Assembly (NCBI GenBank): GCA_030340625.1
Contig: JAOPHQ010001991.1
Location: 461,501 to 525,500, forward strand
DNA from: Merluccius polli
Lineage: Eukaryota; Chordata; Actinopteri; Gadiformes; Merlucciidae
DNA length: 64,000 nt
Reading direction: 5' to 3'
Positions 11,701 through 25,200 of this stretch are shown in pieces (position 1 is the stretch's first letter; each line of letters begins with the position of its first letter). The notes under the pieces were generated by a model. The model saw nothing but the letters and a program-made list of their open reading frames with translations. It did no database searches and was not told where the DNA came from. Made by a program: the position numbers and the translations under genes.

Positions 11701-14700
11701 GCAGCTCATTTTCCTTTATCTGGTGCAAGGTCGAAATGCGCCCCTCTGGAGGCAGCTGCCACACCCAGGTGGAGAGGCGAGCGGAGCCATGATGCTGGTT
11801 AGCTCCTGGGCTGTAGGTTTGCCAGTATCCAGCAGGGAGGGAGCGATGCAGTTTCTCAGTCTCTCGAGTGGAGAACCACGACTGAGGGATGATCGGATGA
11901 TCCGGGGAGAAGTCCACTAAAACTTAGACCAGCGACTCTGGATTTTGTTTGGGACCGGCCCTAGCAGCGAGCTAAAAATGCTAATGTTTTAGCAAAATAG
12001 ATAACCGGCTGGCAGCTGAAACGGTGGCGGACAACACGAAAATAGTACATCTCAGAGCTTGGCGCTCGGCTAGGGAAATGGCGACCTAGCTTCCGGTATC
12101 CGGATGCAGCGCTATGGATGCAATAAGAGGACTGTTGAAAAACGTAAATAGACTATTAAGGACCTCTGCCATTTCCTCCATGTACAGAAACCATGGTGAC
12201 TACAAAGATACCTGATTTTGTTTGGTTAAACTGATTTATTCGCAGGCTAGAGCCGTCAAAAATCGACCTTGATTCGATTCAAATTAATCGCATCGCTCCA
12301 TGATTGTAAATTTTTTTATTGATGTGGGGAAAAAAATCGCAATGAACAATCACGTTCAATGTGAAAGGACTTTGATGGTCAGCCTAATCATTACACAGCA
12401 CTTACATCCATTTCACTCGTGATCAGCGCTGATCACGGTTCTTCTCGGATCCACTCGGGTATTACACATAATGATAATCAGCCCCGGGACCGGGTAATAG
12501 AATGGGACCTGAGGCGGATCCAACTGACCATAATAACATTTGGACCCTTACCCGCACAGGTCCTGGGTCAGGTCTCGCATCCTATAGGGTTTGGGTAGAC
12601 CCATGAACCTCCAACATGCCACAAAGGCACTGCCTTTTCGGCACGTTCTATCTTTCTCTGGAGTCTTCTCAGATGCGCAGATGCACAGCATGAAGATTAG
12701 GAATCCGGATGCCACTTGTGTGATTGATCACTCCACTCCCAAATATAAATGTTTGCCTTTTTCCATGTGCTCGCTCAACTGGTGAACAGCCCAGACCTTT
12801 GTACAACAGCTTAAAGAGCAGAGTGCAGGTTACATTTTATTGGATATTTATACGTAACCTTGTCTGAAAATTACCATTTGAAAAGTTAATGCAGGATTTA
12901 ATGTTTTACAAGATATAAGGGCACGAGCAAAGCTCCTAAAAACACTTTTTTTCGACATTGCGACATATGACGTAACATAAGGGAGTCGTTTACCGTGGTT
13001 TGGCTTCTGCTCAATGTGTATTGAGTATGTTGGCAGTCTGAGCGGTCAAGATAGTGACTTGGTCTTTTTTCAGTAGTTTGGTACTGCATTTGACCATTTG
13101 TCATGGTCAATTATTGTGTTTGTGCAAGTTGCACAAACTCCAGCCTGTCAGGACATCGTGTCCACACTTTTCCGAACAGGAGAAGGAACGGTGCTAGCTT
13201 TGTGCCTGGGTCACTCTGTGCAGATGAAGAGATGGGACTTCTCTGCTGCATCTGTTACGAAAAATGCGATCGTGCGTGGCGCTCATTTTAGACAGAGAAT
13301 GATCTTCCCAGAGATATGATGGAGTTCAGGATGGGATTGGGACTGGGTGAGACTGACAGCTGGGGCGGTTCCTTCAGCGCACACAGCGGCTTCATTAATT
13401 CCGCCGTCAGTGGCAGAATGGTGCAGCTTCTGGTTCCTGCCGCTCGACGAAAACGATAAACTAAGCACCATAAAGGGCGCAGTATGCTCGCCGTTCCCAA
13501 GCTGTCGCGCGACAATGTGACGTCACGGGAGCAACGTAACTATTTATACTCGCGCTGGTGGCCGCGACAGTAGTTGCAGTCTTCTCCTGAAAAGAGGTGT
13601 CGCAACTGAGGAAAGGCTACCGACTTTGCTATTTCTACGCACTAGAAGAAGAGATATACTAATACTGGTACCCATAGACATCGTCTATGCTGGTACCCCT
13701 GTGTCTTTAATTTCTTACTAGGGATGTCCGATATTGGCTTTTTTACCGATAACCGATAACCGATATTGTTCAACTCTTAATTTCCGATACCGATATCAAC
13801 CGATACCGATATATGCGGCCACGTGAAAAAAAAAAAAAAAAAAAAGGAGAGTGAACGGTGATTGTGAAATTGTTCTGCTTTACTGTTTACATTTATGTGA
13901 AACCTGAGAGTTTAAGTTTTGAAGAACACAGCCTGCTAAAGTTATAGTTCACAGTATGGTAATGTGTAAGTTATTTATTTCTATTGTGCATGCTTAACAC
14001 TGGGACAGATCAGGGACAGGTCTTCCAGCAAAAGGGCAGAATAAACCCCTTAAGACCTGAAGAGACAAAGGTAGTCCACCCTTTGTTCTCAAAGAAAGGG
14101 AGATGTGGTATTATGGTATAATAGTGTAAGCAGTGCCTTTATTTTGAAGTGATGGGGGAGTTCCGGTCATGCGCACTAGCCGACTGCGGCGGTAGCGAGG
14201 TGTAAAAATAAACACAGACTCCAAATACGTCGTTGTACGAACCAGTTATTGAGAATAACTTGACAACCTCCGCTTTACACTCATTGCAATAGGCTTTATG
14301 CCGAGCGGAAGTGTGGATTAATAAATAAAAACAAAACAGCGGTAAAAGCTAGCGTGTGTCCGGGAGAGGGCTACTCTCCTCGGACACATTACTCTGAAGC
14401 CCCGGTGACGGTCTGGAAGTGCAGATTAAAAAAAACAACAACAACGGTACAGCGGACCTGAACCGGTTGTGATGAGACTGTTTCGCAGAATGCGTTAGTA
14501 TGTTGCGCTGACCCCTATTTTACTATTCAACGTAGAAACTTTGAAATAACTCCAAACCACCGACATAACTACAGCTACGGGGTGCAATTGCAGATACCTA
14601 CACGAGGTGCACCCTGTTAAGTTCTAATGCCAAGAACGAGCCGAATCTGTAAACCACGGGCTCCCTCCCGTGCTGGCGCTCAGAGGCAGTCTGGTCGGAG

Positions 14701-17700
14701 AACCGGTGGCACTACTGCTGCCGGTCTCCAACCAAGAATACTGCAGCTGAACGTTGAAGGGCTTACTGACAGCAAAATACCTGTCATCGAGCACCTGGCT
14801 AATACCACCCAAGCCATGGTCATCCTCCTCCAGGAGACCCACCGCACAACTGCGGCTGGGCTAGCAATCACCAACTTCACGCTAGTCGCGTCGATCCTGA
14901 GCAGGAGGCACGGCCTTGCCACGCTTGTCCACAACAACTTGAGCTGGACCCTCGCTGATCGATCACCGGATGACTCCGATATCGAGTGGCTGCGGGTGGA
15001 CGTCGGCGATACCAAAATCGTAAACGTCTACAAGCCCCCATCCTCGCGACTTACACCAGTGTCCATTCCGGTGTTCAACCCACCCTGTATATATGCCAGT
15101 GACTTCAACTGCCGGCATGAGGGGTGGGGTTACAACACCAACTCACTGGACGGAGAAACCCTTGCTGACTGGGCGGTGAACAACTCCTTCACCCTTCTAT
15201 ACGACCCGAAGGGCCCAAACAGCTTTTACTCCGCCCGGTGGGACACTAAGACCAACCCCGACCTGGCGTTCGCGAGTGTCGGTGCAGGTAACCAGCTCCC
15301 TGACAGACGTGTGCTCGGAAAGTTCCCTAGGTCACAACATCGACCGTCGCTGATATCGGTCCCCGATCTCGTGACCTCAGTCCCGAGCGGACCGATGAAG
15401 CGATGGAATTTCCGAAAGGCCAACTGGAAACTCTTCCGCCTCCACACCAACAAGTCCACACGGTGTCTCCCACCACCAGACACTGCAAATGTGGACGAGG
15501 CATACCAGGACTTCTGCAAGGCATTAACATCTGCAGCTAAAAAATCCATCCCACGTGGTCGTCGCAACAACTACAAACCATGTTGGGATGGGGAATGCGA
15601 GAACCTCTACAAAGCTTTCCTCCGAGCGCCAATTGGCCCCGAGTCGAGCAGTGCAGCTACAGCGCTGCTCGATATACTCGGAAGGAAGAAACAACAGCGT
15701 TGGCAAGAGGCTGTCAACTCCATCGACTTCTCGCACTCCAGCCGCATTGCGTGGAGCACCCTCAACAACCTGACTGGCAGGTCTGGACACTCACCCCGAA
15801 CTTGCCCCGTTTCTGCAAATACCATCGCATCACAACTCGTGAAAAACGGGGTATACGGGAAAAAAGACCGCGAGTCTACACAACTTGTGCGTCAAGAAGT
15901 GTCTGACCTCTGGAGGGTGCCAACACCTAGCGATGAAAACATCTCCGGCGACTTCACGCCGGAGGAATTCATCGCAGCCCTCCAGCACACAAAGTCAGCT
16001 AAGTCTCCGGGCCCAGACAACATCTGCCCGGAACTTGTGCTCCACGCTGCCCCCGCCCTGAAGTCCTGGCTAAGAGTTTTCCTATCCTCCTGCTTGCGCC
16101 AACAAAATCTGGAGGAAAGCCCTAATAGTCGCGATCCCAAAGCCGAATAAGCCAAAGGATGATGCAAAGAGCTACCGTCCCATCTCTCTGCTCTGCGTCC
16201 CCTTTAAAATCCTTGAGCGTCTTCTCTACGCCCGCGTCGAACCTATCATCGATCCCGTGCTCCCCCAGGAGCAGGCAGGATTTCGACGTGGGAAGTCCAC
16301 CGTAGACCAGGTCACCCTTTTGACCCAAGACATCGAGGATTGCTTTGAGGCTAAAAAGAAGGCCGGCGCCGTCTTTGTCGACCTGACGGCAGCCTACGAC
16401 ACCGTATGGCACCGTGGCCTCACCTGCAAACTGCTCCGCTTGCTGCCAGACAAGCACATGGTCAAAATGATCATGGAGCTTGTCTGGAACCGCAGCTTCA
16501 CTCTCACCACCAGTAGCGGAGAGAAAAGCAGGTTACGACGCCTGAAAAATGGCGTCCCCCAGGGATCTGTCCTGGCCCCCCTCCTGTATAACATCTATAC
16601 ACACGATCTGCCTGCTACAGTCTCACGGAAATATGCGTACGCAGACGACCTTGCACTGCTGCATACCGCTGGAGACTGGCAGGCATTGGAGGGGACCTTG
16701 AGCCAGGACATGGAGACCCTAGTGGCCTACCTCCATAAATGGAGATTGAAGCTCAGCGAAGCCAAGACGGTGTCGACAGCTTTCCACCTCTGCAACCGGG
16801 AAGCGAAGCGTGAGCTTGAGGTTGAGGTTCGTCTACCGGACGAATCCTCCCTTGCCCTGTCTTTCTGCGCCGAGCCTACATACCTCGGCGTAACCCTAGA
16901 CAGGTCGCTCACCTTCCGTCAACACCTCTCATCAGTACGCAAGAAACTTAACACCCGCGTCTCACTATTGAGGCGGTTGGTCGGGACTGGCTGGGGTGCT
17001 GGGGCGAAAACGCTGCGAACGGCTGCGCTTGCCCTGGTCTACTCAGCTGGTGAGTACTGCGCACCTGTTTGGTGCCGCAGTGCTCACATCAAAAACATCG
17101 ACATCCCGATCAACGAAGCCTTGCGTATTGTGACTGGATGCCTGCGCCCCACACCTGTGGGACAACTACCGATCCTAGCAGGCATCCAACCCGCTGAGCT
17201 CCGCCGCCAAGGGGCTGTAGCACGTCTAGCAGGCCGGGCAATCATGGAGCCCAACCACCTGCTCCATGAAAGGCTCTTAGTACCAACAGAGTCCGAGCCC
17301 CGCCTCCGATCTAGACGCCCATTTGTGCCAGCCGCGCAACAACTTCTGCAGCAATGCTACAACTATAACACCAGCGCGGCACGTTGGGCAGACCATCAAT
17401 GGAGCATGGAACTGGGAAACATGACCCCCAGACTCCGTGACTTCATACCCGACGCCAGCTCACCAACAGGCTTCTCGCTGCCAAGAGTGGCCTGGGTGAG
17501 GCTTAACCGCCTCCGAACTGGCGTTGGACGATTCCGCTCAACCATGCACAGATGGGGCTTAGCACTGGACGCGGCGTGTGAGTGTGGCGCAGAGGAACAG
17601 ACCGCCGACCACATAATCCTGTCCTGCCCGATATATCGGGCTCCCAATGGGATACGTGGTTTGGCGGATCTGGATGACAGCTCGGTGACGTGGTTGCTAG

Positions 17701-20700
17701 ATGTTTGCCCGGACATATAACACGGGAGGACCCCCCCGGACCCAGGGTGGTAAAAGGATAGACCCTCGGCCCTTGGTCCGGGCGGAAGGACGGATAACCC
17801 GTCAAAGAAGAACTACCCACACGAAGAAGGACTACAGCTACAACTAGCGTCCCGCTACACGGCCGCACAGCCCAGGCTTGTTATTGAGACGGCGTGGCGC
17901 GTTTGATGATGTCATCAAACCACGTCCTCACTTGAAACATAACAGATGTCTGAAATTATTTCAAAATCGAGTTCGGTATCGGTTAAAAAACCGATACCGA
18001 TATTTTCCGATATTGATTTTTTATGCCAATATCGGCCGATAATATCGGTTGGCCGATAATATCGGACATCCCTATTTCTTACACATCATTAGACATTCAG
18101 TTAAGGTTTAGTTCACCAGGATGTCTCTCACTATACAGCATTATGGCTGTCTATTACTTTACATTATTATTCTACATCACTGCCACACCTGGTCAGCCAT
18201 CAACATTCCAGTGTATGGCAGCAGTTCTCATATGAATAGTGTTTGTAAGCATCTATCTTAATAACTTAATTATTTTATATAATTTTATTTTATAACTTAA
18301 TGCCGCTTTGAGATAGTTTTTCAGCCACGTAATTTCACTCGTCTTTGACCACAACAACAGTAGACAGCACTTACGTAAAACCACGGTTTATTAGCGAAAA
18401 AATATACACCACACAATAAAATAGAAAATATAAAGAAAGAAGCCTTAGCAATAAGGCACGTTAAAATGTGCCTTTGAACTCGTCCAGTTTCCGCTTTGTC
18501 GCGCTCAGCTGAAAAAAAGAGTGGTGCGCGACATGGCGGGACCGGGCTAAAATCCTGTCGCGCCGGCGAGATCTACGTCATTTTGACGTCACATTGTCGC
18601 GCGACAGCTTGGGAACGGCGAGCATACTGCGGCCTTAAGTCTTGTTTGCTAACTTCCAAATTAGACAGCATAATGATTTCGATAATGAGAAGTAGTGTTG
18701 ATACATATTCATTGTTGTAAAGAAGGCATAATGGCTATTGTTATCCAGCATTGGCAACCTATTTTGTAAAAGCTACCATAAGAGAAGGCATGTAAGTTCT
18801 GTTTGCTAACATTAGAACCCTGAAGTCCAGTTACAGCTTGATGTCTTTGTTTACACAGCTTATACATTTCTCATTAATTTTCATGTGGTGCAATGTTGGT
18901 GTGTTATTAGGATTTGGGAGACTTTGCAAGTAATAAAGGGACAGGTGCACCTAATGTTCCAGCCAGTGCTGCAGTGCCTGCAGACCCAGAGTGGGAAGAA
19001 GAAGAGGCCTTCTCTGCACTGGCTTCTCAACCATCTGTGCTTTAACCTGTTACCTTACACCACTGCTTATTATACTCAAATCTGATCTAATCTTCATTAA
19101 AAGTTTTTCATACATTAAGACACTTTATACAGTACGTATATCTGCATGTCGTCATGCAGAATACGATCTCTTTATACAGTATACAGTAAGATTGTTTATT
19201 TTGTATTGATTGTCACCCAAATATCTCTCAATCTGCCTCTCTAGAGCACCATAAAAAGTAGTGTGTACATATATTAATTACGCATTGCGAGTTACGACTG
19301 ATGGGCTGATATTTGCGCATTAGTTTCTGTTATGGTTAAGTATTAGGGCTCTTCTACCAATCGATTGTGCGCGTTATCTAGATGGTACACAAAAAAAAAG
19401 CGTGCCAGACTCTGGATTGTAATTGAAAGATTGATCAATGACTGCAGAACATTACACATGCCATGTTTAAAATATCATATCATTACGATTATTAGGCCTA
19501 CCAAGTTTAGTAAGTCGCCCCGGCCCCTGTATCAATAAAAGAGTGCCTGCTTAGTTAAGCTACCCTATTTCCTTATTCCAGTTTGTTGTGCAATGTTGGT
19601 ATATAACAACAATGTCAACAATGGCATTATTGTTATTATTATATAATGATATGAAAGAGCGAATAACAAATGAAGCAGTTTAAAACTCTACTGCGCGTAT
19701 GGCGATGTGTGTCCCGACACAAAAACACAGATAATTTGTTAGTTGTACAGCCTATATTGTAATATTTGAGACACATTCGTTTGCGGGACAAGTCAATGGT
19801 ATTATAATGATGAACGAATCAAGCAGTTGAAGCACTATGTGCATATGGCAATGTGTCGCTGACTCAAAAACGCACATGCGTATTGTAGGCCTATTTAGTT
19901 TTATATTAGGCCTATAGCCTAAAATTTGATTGATAAGTTTAAGAGACATTTAACATATTTGGTTTGTTTTGTATATATAGTTTTTGGTGTGTAATGTTCA
20001 CATATGTGTACATTATTCTTGACTGTGTGTGTTCCAACTCTGATTTCGGCATTTTAATGTTTGGATAATGCTAATATCAAATTCACTACAATCAGAGTTG
20101 GTGGGGCTTTGGAGATGACCAACAGGAAAATTATTGAATATTTTGATGACCAACTAATGCGAGCAAACTAGTAAGTGGTAGTAGCAGTGTACCTCACTAT
20201 CTAACTACAGTATATGTATGTTATGCATCTTATGTACACAGGCACTGGATAGTGCCCATGGTATGTAAGTCACACATTGGAGATTGTCAATAAATAAAAT
20301 AACTATTTTTAAAAAATGCTGTAGGCAAGATTGGGAAGTGTTGTATTCACACACCTGATTGACAAGGCAAGATGGATTTTCCAAACCTATCAAGAGGTCA
20401 GAAATGAGCCAGGAGAGGTCTCAAATCGTCTCATGCAGAGGCAGATGTGCATTTCTAACAAATTTCATTCTAATAATAGCTCTTACATGTTACTACAGCA
20501 CCTTAAATGAAAATAATACATACATATAAATCTACCAATCCAATGCAGTTGAGAGAACTCTTTCCAAAATTATCATTTAAAAGTTGCAATCATATGTTAA
20601 ATTCATCATATGCTATAAGCTGTTTAATACAGCTGGAGGACCTTCAAATGGCCGACGACCTGAATGGGTTTTACTGCAGGTTTGAAAAAGCCACTTTCAC

Positions 20701-22175
20701 ACCACGCACCCGCTCCGGCAACATCACACATCTATCTACTACCCCTGCCTGCCCCTCACCCCTCCCCACGGACCCCCCACCTGCACTCAGGATCTGTGAA
20801 GAGGATGTGAGTCAGCTCTTCCAGAGACAGAAGACCAGGACAGCACCTGGCCCAGACGGGGTGTCTCCCTCCCTCCTGCCTGAATGTCTGTGCTGACCAG
20901 CTGGCCCCCATCTTCCTCCATCTCTGGACTAAATGACTACAGGCCCATCGCCCTGACGTCTGTGGTCATGAAATCCTTCGAGAGACTGGTGTTGACCCAC
21001 CTGAAGGACATCACAGGCCCCCTACCGGGCATCACAGGCCCCCTACCGGGCAAACAGGTCAGTGGATGATGCAGTCAACATGGGACTGCAATACATCCTC
21101 CAACACCTCGACTCACCAGGGACATACACAAGGGTCCTGTTTGTGGACTTCAGCTCGGCGTTCAACACCATCGTCCCAGACATCCTCCACTCCAAACTCA
21201 CCCAGCTCACTGTACCAGCCCCCACCTGTCAGTGGATCACTAACTTCCTGACAGACAGGAGGCAGCAGGTGAGGCTGGGGAAAATCACATTCAGCTCCTG
21301 GACCATCAGCACTGGGGCTCCCCAGGGATGTGTGCTCTCCCCTCTGCCCTTCTCCCTCTACACCAATGACTGCACCTCAGGAGACCCGTCTGTTAGACTC
21401 CTGAAGTTTGCAGACAACACAACGGTCATCGGCCTCATCCGGGACGGTGACGAGTCTGCTTACAGACGGGAGGTTGAACAGCTGGCCCTCTGGTGCGGTC
21501 AGAACAACCTGGAGTTGAACAAGCTCAAAACTGTGGAGATGACAGTGGACTTCAGGAGGAGCCCCCCAACACTGCCCCCCCTCACCATCCTCAACAGCAC
21601 TGTCTGCTGTGGAAACCTTCAGGTTTCTGGGATCTACAATCTCCCAGGACCTAAAGTGGTCACCCAACATAGACACAGTCATCAAAAAGGCCCAGCAGAG
21701 GATGTACTTCCTGCGCCAGCTCAGGAAGTTCAACCTGCCTCAGGAGTTGCTGATCCAGTTCTACACTGCAATAATCCAGTCTGTTCTCTGCACATCCGTC
21801 ACTGTCTGGTTTGGATCAGCCACCAATCAGGACAGGAACAGACTACAACGGACAGTCAGGACTGCAGAAAAAATCATCGGTGCCAACCTGCCCTCCATTC
21901 AGGACCTGTAGGTGTCCAGAGTCAGGAAACGTGCAGGAAACATCACTGCAGATCCATCACACCCTGGACACAACCTGTTCCAACTCCTCCCCTCTGGTAG
22001 GCGCTACAGAACACGGTACGCCAGAACAACCAGACACAAGAACAGCTTCTTCCCACAGGCTTTCACTCCGATAGTTAAACCAGGCACACAGTGTCAGAGA
22101 CAATCCCTGTGCAATAACTCTGTAATACTGAACACATACAAATTCTAAATTATTTAATTGCTCTTGTTTTATATG

Positions 22176-22239
<64 letters not shown>

Positions 22240-25200
22240 TTTTCATATACTGTACATCTACATCTGTATATAGTAGTTAAATGTTTGTTTACCTTTGTTT
22301 ATATTTATATATTTATAGTAGTTAATGTTTATCTCATTGTCTTTGTTTCAGCTGTATGTCTAGTCCGTGTATGTACATTGAGAGCATTGGAAAATCCAGA
22401 GTCAAATTCCTTGTATGTTTGTGAAGATACTTGGCGAATAAAGCTGATTCTGATTCTTATAGCGGTTGTCTTCCCATTCGCCAGAGAGCACTTCTGGTGC
22501 AAACCTGGCAACAACCCGATTACTTTTTCTCCCTTAATCAAGCATCCCCCTCTGGTTTCGGCTACATCTGCAAACCACGCCCCTCCCGTCGCGGAGGCGG
22601 TCTCACTGTATTATTCAATCAGAATTTCCAAATCACAGAACTCACTCTCCCCTCAGTCTCATTTGAATTCCTCGCATTTAAAGCCTGTTGCTCTATGACT
22701 GTCATCCTCATCTACCGGCCATCCAAACCTAATTCATCTTTCCTGTCTGAACTGTCTGAACTCCTCACAATAGCTTCATCTCTCTTCTCACGTTTACTGC
22801 TGCTCGGCGTTTTAAACATAAATATTGACATATTGTTTTTTCAGCGTTTTTACTGGCCCTCATTCTCGGGTCAACCTGGTGTACAAGAGAGACAGATTTA
22901 TCTTGCTCTGCGATTCACCGTGTCAATAGTGGCGGTGACATTGGCACTGCATCAACAGGGAACAGACATTTACCACTCATATCATTGATCCACATATCTA
23001 TATTAGCTGGCCATCACCGTATAAATGCCATTTCCAGTCTAGGATTTGCCAAAAAGATGCTTATTTACCAATTTCCTGACCCCTTCTGGAGAGTTCTTCA
23101 TCACCTTCTTTTGGTCAAGGGTCTGCATGTTTGAGTGGAGTGTGAATAGCTGGTACCTGTAAACGTAACATATTAAATCATTTTAATACTTCTTATTTTG
23201 TTCTTGTAATCCATATTCAAACATTGGGCTTGGGGTAGAAAAACATGAATACTATTGTGTAAAATAACGAACCATTCAGGGTGGGACGATACACTCAACT
23301 CACAATACACAATATTGGTTTCACGATACGATATACAGTAGTCATGATATTAAAAATGAAGTTCAGATGAAGACGATGTATAAGGAAACTTGTACTAGGT
23401 GGAAAATCTGGCTGAGGTATAAAAAAAGTTAAATAACAGTGAACTATGAAAAAAAAAAAATATATATATATATATATATACAGTATATATCAACATAAAG
23501 CTAGTGTTCTTCACTGCAGCGGATGCTTTGATTATGCAAGACATTAAGTCAATGAGAAGGGTTGAATTTACTATTGTTTATAGTAGGTTGAAATATTAAA
23601 TGTTACAAAAAATACACTATAAACAAGACTTGTTTGAAGATCAACCTCAGTTCTTTATTGTTCCTAAAAGGAAAATAGTTTTGCAGCCAGGGTCACAATA
23701 TCACTACAGACAGAGAGCACAGCAACAATAACAAAACAACAACAACAGTAAACTCACACTGGTAGTTCAAACGCGTTCAGATACAGTGCAACGACAGTGT
23801 GCCATTAGCAGATTAGTGCTTTTTACTATTTAAGGTGCCAATGGCAGTAGGGACAAAGGAGACCGTATAACGCTTTGGTCATCCTAGCAGATACCCTAAA
23901 ACGACTACCTGTAGGTAGTAGCTCAAACTCATGGTGGTACCTTTTCTAAAATGTATGAAGATATTAACAGATATTTTTGGGTGGATTTTTTGAAGTGGGG
24001 TTGTATGAGGTACTTATCTATAGTCAGTGTATTACCTACCTTTATCTTGCCGTCAGACAGCACTTTCCTTTAGCACTACATTTTCTCAGCCGTAGAAGCA
24101 CAACTGTGCTGCACTGTACTACTCCGCCCGCAGATCAGCTGTTTGGGTACGAAAGTGTCGTTGCGAGATGAGACTGAACTCTAACTTATGCATAGAAATG
24201 ATGGAAGTTCTACGCTTGAGATAATGTAGTGCCAAAGGAAAGGGCTGTCTGACGGCAAGGTAAAGCGGTGAGAACATTCTTTATATAGCGTACACTTAAA
24301 GTGATATAGAATTTTTTAGGTGGGCCTTTTTTAGGTGGATAAAATACGTTTTGCTGCTGACCCCGTTCATAGCAGTACATTGCTTAGCGTCTGTATTGGT
24401 ACAGCTGTCTGCTTCTCCAAACTGGAGGCGCGCCGACCGCCTTCTACTGTAGGTAAAACACTGACTATACCTCATACAACCACACTTCAAAAATGTTTAC
24501 TATCCCTTTAACAAATGTAAAATTACCTTTCAGGGTAGTCTGCAAATCGCCTGTCGTCATGCAGAATACGATCTCTGAGTGCCACAATTTCATCATACCC
24601 AGGCAGGAAGATGAGCACAGCACCTTCAGAGAAGGACACACATTAACACTATGTTACGGACATGAAGCAGGCATAACATTAAGGCAAATTTTGCATTATG
24701 TACTGTCGTGGAAATACGAATACTAATATCACAAATCATATAACCTTTATTTTACTTATTACTAGTGAATTTCATACACCTTACACCAGAAGTCTGATGC
24801 TGCGGCCCCCTGACTGCTTTATTTTGTAGATTCCTTTAGTTGTCTTGTTTTCTTGCAGACATGTCCATTTACCCCAATAGTGTATTGCAAATGTACTTAG
24901 CCATGCCTAGCTTCAGCTCTGGCCAAGCCATAACAGTCTACACAACAGTCACCTTTGTTTTGTTAATTTCAGACCTAAACTCCTTTAATGTTACTGCCCA
25001 CAATTTGACAGTTTCCCTATAAAAATCATGGACACCCATTGTTTCTCTGAAGATGCATGGTACATTTATAAGGGTGCTCCGCTCGATCAGCCACCGATCA
25101 TTAGCCGGCTGATATTTGTTCTAAATAGTTTGATCGGTGGTCTCTATAAAGGCCGATCAGAAGTGCCGATCAGATGATGTGATGACGAGATGATACTTTC

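Larger units (their letters stand above)
6898..12090 (-). mobile_element. L2-clade LINE, nearly full length, decayed (copy 1)
   Basis: On the minus strand: a 5' region with ORF1 (proline-rich, then an SGNH-esterase-like block IVHVGSNDTR), ORF2 endonuclease C-terminus, reverse transcriptase with YADDTQLY, and a 3' end of repeated TTTGATTTGA units at 6898-6912. The SGNH-type ORF1 and (TGATT)-like tail fit the L2/Maui group of fish. Interrupted by a hAT MITE (about 9882-10049) and a solo LTR (11308-11676). Frameshifts and stops make it dead. The 5' boundary near 12090 is approximate. Confidence 0.85.
14515..17876 (+). mobile_element. APE-type non-LTR retrotransposon (Jockey/I group), near-intact ORF
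   Basis: One long endonuclease-RT coding region (next two entries) with a GC-rich 3' UTR and no poly-A or simple tail before hAT sequence resumes near 17877. No ORF1 (gag) is seen, so the copy is 5' truncated or the family has one ORF. Exact ends are approximate, as no TSD could be read. Much more GC-rich than its surroundings. Confidence 0.8.
13719..18074. mobile_element. hAT element, 8-bp TSD TTTCTTAC, hosting a LINE
   Basis: Termini TAGGGATGTCCGATATTGGC and, inverted, TAGGGATGTCCGATATTATC. Flanked by TTTCTTAC at 13711-13718 and 18075-18082. The subterminal zones are arrays of CCGATA/TATCGG. Its body shares the segment GCTAGCGTGTGTCCGGGAGA at about 14349 with the hAT at 54183. No transposase. 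Confidence 0.9.
13474..18635. mobile_element. Harbinger-like MITE, TSD TAA, hosting a hAT and a LINE
   Basis: Termini AGGGCGCAGTATGCTCGCCG and, inverted, AGGCCGCAGTATGCTCGCCG; the inverted repeat extends about 50 bp to TGACGTCA. Flanked by TAA at 13471-13473 and 18636-18638, the 3-bp TWA duplication of PIF/Harbinger elements. Without the hAT inside, about 806 bp with no transposase. Confidence 0.85.
20639..22460 (+). mobile_element. Rex1-type LINE, 5' truncated
   Basis: RT coding (next entry) followed by a 3' UTR with a long (TA)n and the 3' end AATAAAGCTGATTCTGATTC at 22437-22458, characteristic of fish Rex1/Babar elements. The same terminal octamers occur at 26570-26597. Confidence 0.85.
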
